Source: Pseudomonas aylmerensis
GTDB lineage: Bacteria; Pseudomonadota; Gammaproteobacteria; Pseudomonadales; Pseudomonadaceae
DNA: 64,000 nt
Direction of reading: 5' to 3'
Assembly: GCF_001702265.1 (NCBI RefSeq)
Contig: NZ_MAUE01000045.1
Location: 416,801-480,800, forward strand
Every line of letters starts with the position of its first letter. Position 1 is the stretch's first letter. A program made the position numbers and the translations under genes. Positions 60,088-64,000 of the stretch are shown piece by piece. The notes beneath the pieces are model-generated. The model was given only the letters and a program-made list of their open reading frames with translations. It did no database searches and was not told where the DNA came from.

Positions 60088-60120
60088 AAACGCCCCGACT
60101 TGTTCGGGGCGTTTGCGTTT
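60088..60120 (+). terminator. Terminator of dctA
   Basis: ACGCCCCGA/TCGGGGCGT stem, followed by TTGCGTTT. Confidence 0.75.
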
Positions 60121-60309
60121 CGGGTGGATCACTTTTTCATTTTTTTGATTTACATTAAGTAAACACTTCATCAGATTGCGGTGAAGCCCGTCTTTATGGG
60201 GCTGCCGTTCACCCGGGTCGGTCTACGCTGATGAAACTCGCGCAGGGTTGCCCGTTCTAAAATCCATTGGCCAGCCGCTTGGCTGCGCTGCACGCTTGCA
60301 GGAGTGTTG

Positions 60310-61296
60310 ATGGACAGTGTGGATCTGAATGTCTTGCGCAGCGTGCTCGAATGGCGTCGCGCCGGTCAGCCGGTGGTGTTGTACAGCGTGGTCCAGACCT
60401 GGGGCAGTGCACCACGGCCGCCGGGCGCCATGTTGGCGCTGCGTGGCGACGGCGTGGTGATCGGCTCGGTGTCCGGCGGTTGCATCGAGGATGACCTGAT
60501 TGCGCGCTTGCAGGACGGCCGCCTGGCCGGTGACGGGCCGCCGGTGCAGTTGGTCACCTACGGCGTCACCCGCGATGAAGCGGCGCGCTTCGGCCTGCCT
60601 TGCGGCGGCACGCTGCGCCTGACCGAGGAGCGTGTGCAGGATTGGGACTGGGTCGCGCAATTGCTGGCGCGCTGCGAAGCGCATGAAATTGTCGCCCGCG
60701 AGTTGGACCTGGCCACTGGCGCCGTGACCCTGAGCAGCGCGAGCAAGACCGACATCGTCAGCTTTGATGGCGAGCGCTTGCGGGCCATCTACGGCCCGCG
60801 CTGGCGCCTGCTGTTGATCGGTGCCGGGCAGCTGTCACGCTACGTGGCGGAAATGGCGCGCTTGCTGGATTTCGAAGTCCTTATCTGCGACCCACGCGAC
60901 GAATTTGTCTACGGCTGGGAAGAGCAGCATGGCCGCTTTGTGCCGGGCATGCCGGATGAGGCTGTGTTGAATATCCAGACCGATGAGCGCACCGCTATCG
61001 TCTGCCTGACCCACGACCCGCGGCTGGACGACATGGCCTTGCTGACGGCGTTGAATTCCAGCGCGTTCTACATCGGCGCGCTGGGGTCACGGGTCAACAG
61101 CCAGAAGCGCCGGGAAAACCTCGCGGCGCTGGGCTTGTCTGCCGAGGCAATCGCGCGTTTGCACGGGCCGATTGGTTTGCATATCGGCAGCCATACGCCG
61201 TCGGAGATCGCGTTGTCGCTGATGGCGGAAATTGTCGCGATCAAGAATGGCGTAGCGCCAATGCAGAAAAAGCCGCTGCCGGTGGTGGCGGAGTGA
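60310..61296 (+). CDS. XdhC/CoxI family molybdenum-enzyme maturation protein
   Basis: A 328-residue protein of the XdhC/CoxI family, which loads sulfurated molybdenum cofactor into xanthine-oxidase-type enzymes. The N-terminal XdhC_CoxI part has G-S-A-P-R-P-P-G-A-M and G-S-V-S-G-G-C-I-E near residue 52. The C-terminal NAD-binding-like part has L-I-G-A-G-Q-L-S-R-Y. ATG 60310 has GGAG 5 bases upstream; GTG 60304 and TTG 60307 are also in frame. It overlaps the next gene by 4 bp. No molybdenum hydroxylase gene is present in the window. Confidence 0.88.
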   Translation: MDSVDLNVLRSVLEWRRAGQPVVLYSVVQTWGSAPRPPGAMLALRGDGVVIGSVSGGCIEDDLIARLQDGRLAGDGPPVQLVTYGVTRDEAARFGLPCGGTLRLTEERVQDWDWVAQLLARCEAHEIVARELDLATGAVTLSSASKTDIVSFDGERLRAIYGPRWRLLLIGAGQLSRYVAEMARLLDFEVLICDPRDEFVYGWEEQHGRFVPGMPDEAVLNIQTDERTAIVCLTHDPRLDDMALLTALNSSAFYIGALGSRVNSQKRRENLAALGLSAEAIARLHGPIGLHIGSHTPSEIALSLMAEIVAIKNGVAPMQKKPLPVVAE

Positions 61297-61889
61297 CGAT
61301 TACCGCGATTGTTTTGGCGGCCGGCCAGGGCCGTCGTTTTCGTGCCGAGGCCGGCGCCGATCAAGACAAGTTGCTCGCCGATTGCGTCGGCCTGGATGGC
61401 GTGACGCGGCCGGTGATCGAACAGGTGCTTTTGGCGCTGCCGCCGCGGGTGGTAAAACGCTGGGTGGTGACTTCGCCGGAGCGCCTTGAGGTGATTCGCT
61501 TGGCGCAAGCCTACGGCTGCGAAGTGTTGCTGCTGGATTCAGCGGGGATGGGCGACAGCATTGCGGCGGCCGTCGCGGCCAGTGGCACCGCTGAAGGTTG
61601 GCTGGTGGTGCTGGGGGATATGCCGTTTGTGCAGTCGTCGAGCATCGAGCGGGTGATCGCTGCGCTGGAGGAGGGCGGTATCAGTGTGCCGGTTCAGGAT
61701 GCGCAGTATGGGCATCCCGTGGCGTTTGACCGGGCGCTGGGGCCGGGCCTGATGGCGCTGACCGGTGACCGAGGGGCCAGGCCGCTGTTTGCACAGGAGA
61801 CCGTCAGCGAGGTGTCGGTAGATGATCCGGGCGTACTCTGGGACGTCGACCTGCCGCAGAGTTTGAATTTCTCCCCCATCCAGCTGTAG
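61293..61889 (+). CDS. MobA-like nucleotidyltransferase (MocA-type, molybdenum cofactor)
   Basis: A 198-residue NTP transferase that probably makes the cytosine dinucleotide form of the cofactor. The nucleotide-binding L-A-A-G-Q-G-R-R-F lies near residue 8, and the metal-binding V-L-G-D-M-P near residue 107. The GTG start at 61293 overlaps the XdhC stop (GTGA). The pair fits a cofactor maturation unit for a molybdenum hydroxylase encoded elsewhere. A terminator lies downstream. Confidence 0.87.
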   Translation: MTITAIVLAAGQGRRFRAEAGADQDKLLADCVGLDGVTRPVIEQVLLALPPRVVKRWVVTSPERLEVIRLAQAYGCEVLLLDSAGMGDSIAAAVAASGTAEGWLVVLGDMPFVQSSSIERVIAALEEGGISVPVQDAQYGHPVAFDRALGPGLMALTGDRGARPLFAQETVSEVSVDDPGVLWDVDLPQSLNFSPIQL

Positions 61890-61954
61890 GAGCCGGCCAG
61901 CCAGCGCCTGCAGGCGAATGTATCCCAGGGATAAAGCTTGGTTTCTTGCGTCAA

Positions 61955-61992
61955 TAAAAAGCCCCGCCTGATCACTCAGGCGGGGCTTTTTA
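61955..61992. terminator. Bidirectional terminator between the NTP transferase gene and rne
   Basis: GCCCCGCCTGA/TCAGGCGGGGC stem (61961-61971 with 61976-61986) with A-run left and T-run right, between convergent genes. Confidence 0.92.
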
Positions 61993-62005
61993 GTGGCGGT
62001 TGGAA

Positions 62006-64000
62006 TCAGACGAGAGGTTTAGGCTCGTGCTCTTCTTCCAGGGCCTTTGGGTGGTGCTCTGCCACTTCTTCGACGGCGCGCGGGGCTTCGTCGACGATCG
62101 GTGCAGTGTGTTCAACCACGGCTTCAGCGGCCGGGGCCGGTGCTTCGGCGGCAGCAGCTGCTGCAGCGGCGGCTGCCTCGGCTTCTTTGCGACGACGGCG
62201 CACTTCACGTGGATCGTTCGGCGCACGACCATTTTCGGTCAGGGCGCTGGCAGGTGCTGCTTCAACCACCGGAGCGGCGACTTCGGCAACCACTGGCGCT
62301 TCAACCACTGGCTGAGGCTCGACCACCGGCGCAGGCTCGGCAACCACGGCTTCGACCACCGGCGCTGGCGCTTGCTCTACCACAGGGGCAGGTGCTGGCG
62401 CTTCAACCGGGGCGGCTGGCTCAGGGGCCGTCCACTGGAAGGCGGTCTGTTCTTCGCGAACTTCACGCACTGCCGGGGCAGCTTCTTCGACAACCGGGGC
62501 TTCAGCTGGTGCTTCAACCACAGGCTGAGACTCAACCACCGGTGCTGGCTCGACAGCGGCCAATTCGGCTTCCGGCTGGGCTTCGCGAACTTCGCGAACC
62601 ACTGGGGCCACTTCCACTTCCGGCACCACTGGGGCTTCGATCGGGGTGGTGGCTTCTACGACCGGTGCTTCAACAGCTGGCGCTTCTTCCACCGGGGTGT
62701 GCGCGACAGGTGCTTCAACCACAACGGTTTCTTCGACAGCCGCGGTAGCGCGCTCAGCTTGCTCGTGCGCCTGGGCTTCAGCGGGGGCGCTGATCACCGA
62801 GCTGGCCACGGCGGCGGTAACGGCCAGACCTGCAGCCAGTTCGGCGCCGGTCGGTTCGCTGGTCGCGGCTTCTGCGTTTTCGCCGGCTTCTTCCGAGCCT
62901 TCGATCACATTGCCGTTGGCATCACGCTGACGCTCACGACGGTTGCTGCGACGACGCTGGCCACGGGAGCGGCGGCGTGGACGATCGCCTTCGGCGTTGT
63001 CCTGACCGTCGTCCTGCAGTTGCTCTTCGCCGGTCAGCACTTCTTCTTCGCTGGCAGCAGCGGCTTGCTCGGCACGTGGCTGGCGCTCTTCACGCGGTGG
63101 GCGCGGCTGGCGCTCTTCGCGAGGGGCGCGCTCTTCGCGTGGCTGGCGAGCTGGACGCTCTTCAGCAGCGACAGCGCCGGCAGCAGCGGCAACGGCAGGT
63201 GCAGCATCCAGCGGCTCGCGCAGTTCACGCACGCGCTCTTCACGCTCGCCACGTGGCTTGCGATCTTCACGCGGTGCACGTGGAGTACGCGGTGCGCGCT
63301 CTTCACGCGGTGCACGTTCTTCACGGGCTACGGCTGGCGTGTCTTCACGGGCTTCGCGTGGCGCGCGCTCTTCGCGGGGTGCGCGTTCTTCACGTGGAGC
63401 ACGTTCTTCGCGAGGCTTGCGCTCTTCGTCACGGCGACCGTTGCGGTTACGGCTTTGCTGGCGACCGTTGCGACGCTCTTCGTTACGGGCTGGACGCTCA
63501 GCGGCAGGTTTTTCAACCACCACCGGCGCGGCCGGCTCTTCCTTGGTGGCGAACAGGCTGACCAGCGACTTCACCAGGCCCTTGAACAGGCTTGGCTCAG
63601 GCAGGGCGGCCGGCGCGGCAACCGGGGCGGCAACTTCAGTCGGTACCGGTGCGTTGGCACGCGCCGGTGCCGTCTTCACGGCCGCTTCCTGGCGAACCAG
63701 GGTGCGGGTCGCAGCGGCTGGCTGGACTTCTTCCACTTCGGCAGCAGCAGCGGCGATTTCGTAGCTGGACTGGCCGCTGTGGGCTTCCGGGCTGTCGTCG
63801 CGCAGGCGCTGCACTTCGAAGTGCGGGGTCTCGAGGTGATCGTTCGGCAGGATCACGATACGGGCACGGGTGCGCAGTTCGATCTTGGTGATCGAGTTGC
63901 GTTTTTCGTTGAGCAGGAAAGCGGCAACCGGGATCGGCACTTGTGCGCGGACTTCGGCGGTGCGGTCTTTCAGGGCTTCTTCTTCGATCAGGCGCAGGAT
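62006..64000 (-). CDS. rne: Ribonuclease E, C-terminal part (gene runs off the window)
   Basis: 664 codons of RNase E with the 5' part outside the window. The frame is open to the edge, where it reads I-L-R-L-I-E-E-E-A-L-K-D. The end of the catalytic half is visible (A-A-F-L-L-N-E-K-R-N and V-I-L-P-N-D-H-L-E-T-P-H-F). The disordered scaffold follows, with Arg-rich REER-type repeats (P-R-E-E-R-A, about 63060-63440), a long Pro/Val/Glu/Ala stretch, N-D-P-R near 62210 and an Ala run. RNase E starts mRNA decay and processes rRNA and tRNA; the tail binds RNA and degradosome partners. Confidence 0.96.
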   Translation of the reverse strand: MLRLIEEEALKDRTAEVRAQVPIPVAAFLLNEKRNSITKIELRTRARIVILPNDHLETPHFEVQRLRDDSPEAHSGQSSYEIAAAAAEVEEVQPAAATRTLVRQEAAVKTAPARANAPVPTEVAAPVAAPAALPEPSLFKGLVKSLVSLFATKEEPAAPVVVEKPAAERPARNEERRNGRQQSRNRNGRRDEERKPREERAPREERAPREERAPREAREDTPAVAREERAPREERAPRTPRAPREDRKPRGEREERVRELREPLDAAPAVAAAAGAVAAEERPARQPREERAPREERQPRPPREERQPRAEQAAAASEEEVLTGEEQLQDDGQDNAEGDRPRRRSRGQRRRSNRRERQRDANGNVIEGSEEAGENAEAATSEPTGAELAAGLAVTAAVASSVISAPAEAQAHEQAERATAAVEETVVVEAPVAHTPVEEAPAVEAPVVEATTPIEAPVVPEVEVAPVVREVREAQPEAELAAVEPAPVVESQPVVEAPAEAPVVEEAAPAVREVREEQTAFQWTAPEPAAPVEAPAPAPVVEQAPAPVVEAVVAEPAPVVEPQPVVEAPVVAEVAAPVVEAAPASALTENGRAPNDPREVRRRRKEAEAAAAAAAAAAEAPAPAAEAVVEHTAPIVDEAPRAVEEVAEHHPKALEEEHEPKPLV

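Noticed and set aside
58608..60089. 493-residue ORF antisense to dctA
   Set aside because: Shadow frame opposite a clear DctA; very rich in Asp, His and Gln, with no motif.
62047..63764. Plus-strand low-complexity ORFs opposite rne
   Set aside because: They arise from the repeats of the RNase E tail; composition is extreme and there is no start signal.

Overview
The window comes from a Pseudomonas, most likely of the P. fluorescens group. Its main blocks follow the gene order of P. aeruginosa PAO1: acsA-aotJQM-(AstE-like)-aotP-argR, then aruC-F-G-D-B-(small ORF)-E, then alaS-lysC-rsmA, and later nrdA next to a two-component pair and phoPQ-dctA. Other genus markers are RsmA, AmrZ, two-cone NrdA, an RNase E with a long Ala/Pro/Glu/Arg tail, and many GC-rich REP doublets between genes.

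Layout. 1-4119: an orphan GtsA-like sugar-binding protein, a DUF1479 oxygenase, an AraC regulator and a DUF2790 exported protein. 4518-11345: acetyl-CoA synthetase, then the arginine/ornithine ABC importer. 11593-26645: ArgR and the arginine succinyltransferase (AST) pathway, interrupted between argR and aruC by a 1977-residue toxin-like leucine-rich-repeat protein on the opposite strand. 26808-33261: riboswitch-controlled lumazine synthase (RibH2), threonine aldolase, alaS, lysC and csrA/rsmA. 33324-33748: tRNA-Ser and two identical tRNA-Arg. 34088-38897: mgtE, amrZ, two small membrane proteins, tRNA-Arg(CCU) and an MFS transporter. 38954-46710: flagellar and chemotaxis block (flgZ, flgN, flgM, flgA on minus; cheV, cheR, flgBCDE on plus). 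46887-47948: a probable type III effector. 48051-54061: nrdA and a two-component system. 54129-60050: phosphopantetheinyl transferase, a small secreted protein with phoPQ, an AraC regulator and dctA. 60310-61889: XdhC and a MobA-like nucleotidyltransferase. 62006-64000: the C-terminal part of RNase E, cut by the window edge.

How the genes work together. Arginine enters through AotJQMP, is sensed by ArgR and is degraded by AruF/G, AruB, AruC, AruD and AruE to glutamate and succinate. Matches to the ArgR half-site TGTCGC-N8-AA lie before aotJ and aruC. The flagellar block has a sigma28 promoter before flgM and a sigma54 promoter before flgB. phoPQ and its small partner gene follow four GTTCAG repeats with an exact 11-bp period. 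dctA has a sigma54 promoter with palindromic upstream sites. nrdA has two NrdR-like boxes 31 bp apart plus two DnaA-box-like sites.

The most notable find is the gene at 46887-47948. It has a near-consensus hrp box 46 bp upstream, a papain-like Q-G-x-x-G-x-C motif and a distal G-G-H-S motif. This points to an RspL/HrpL-controlled type III effector with a cysteine-protease fold, placed between flgE and nrdA. Second is the LRR giant, which holds three copies of a roughly 300-residue cassette and shows no visible ubiquitin-ligase (NEL) domain.
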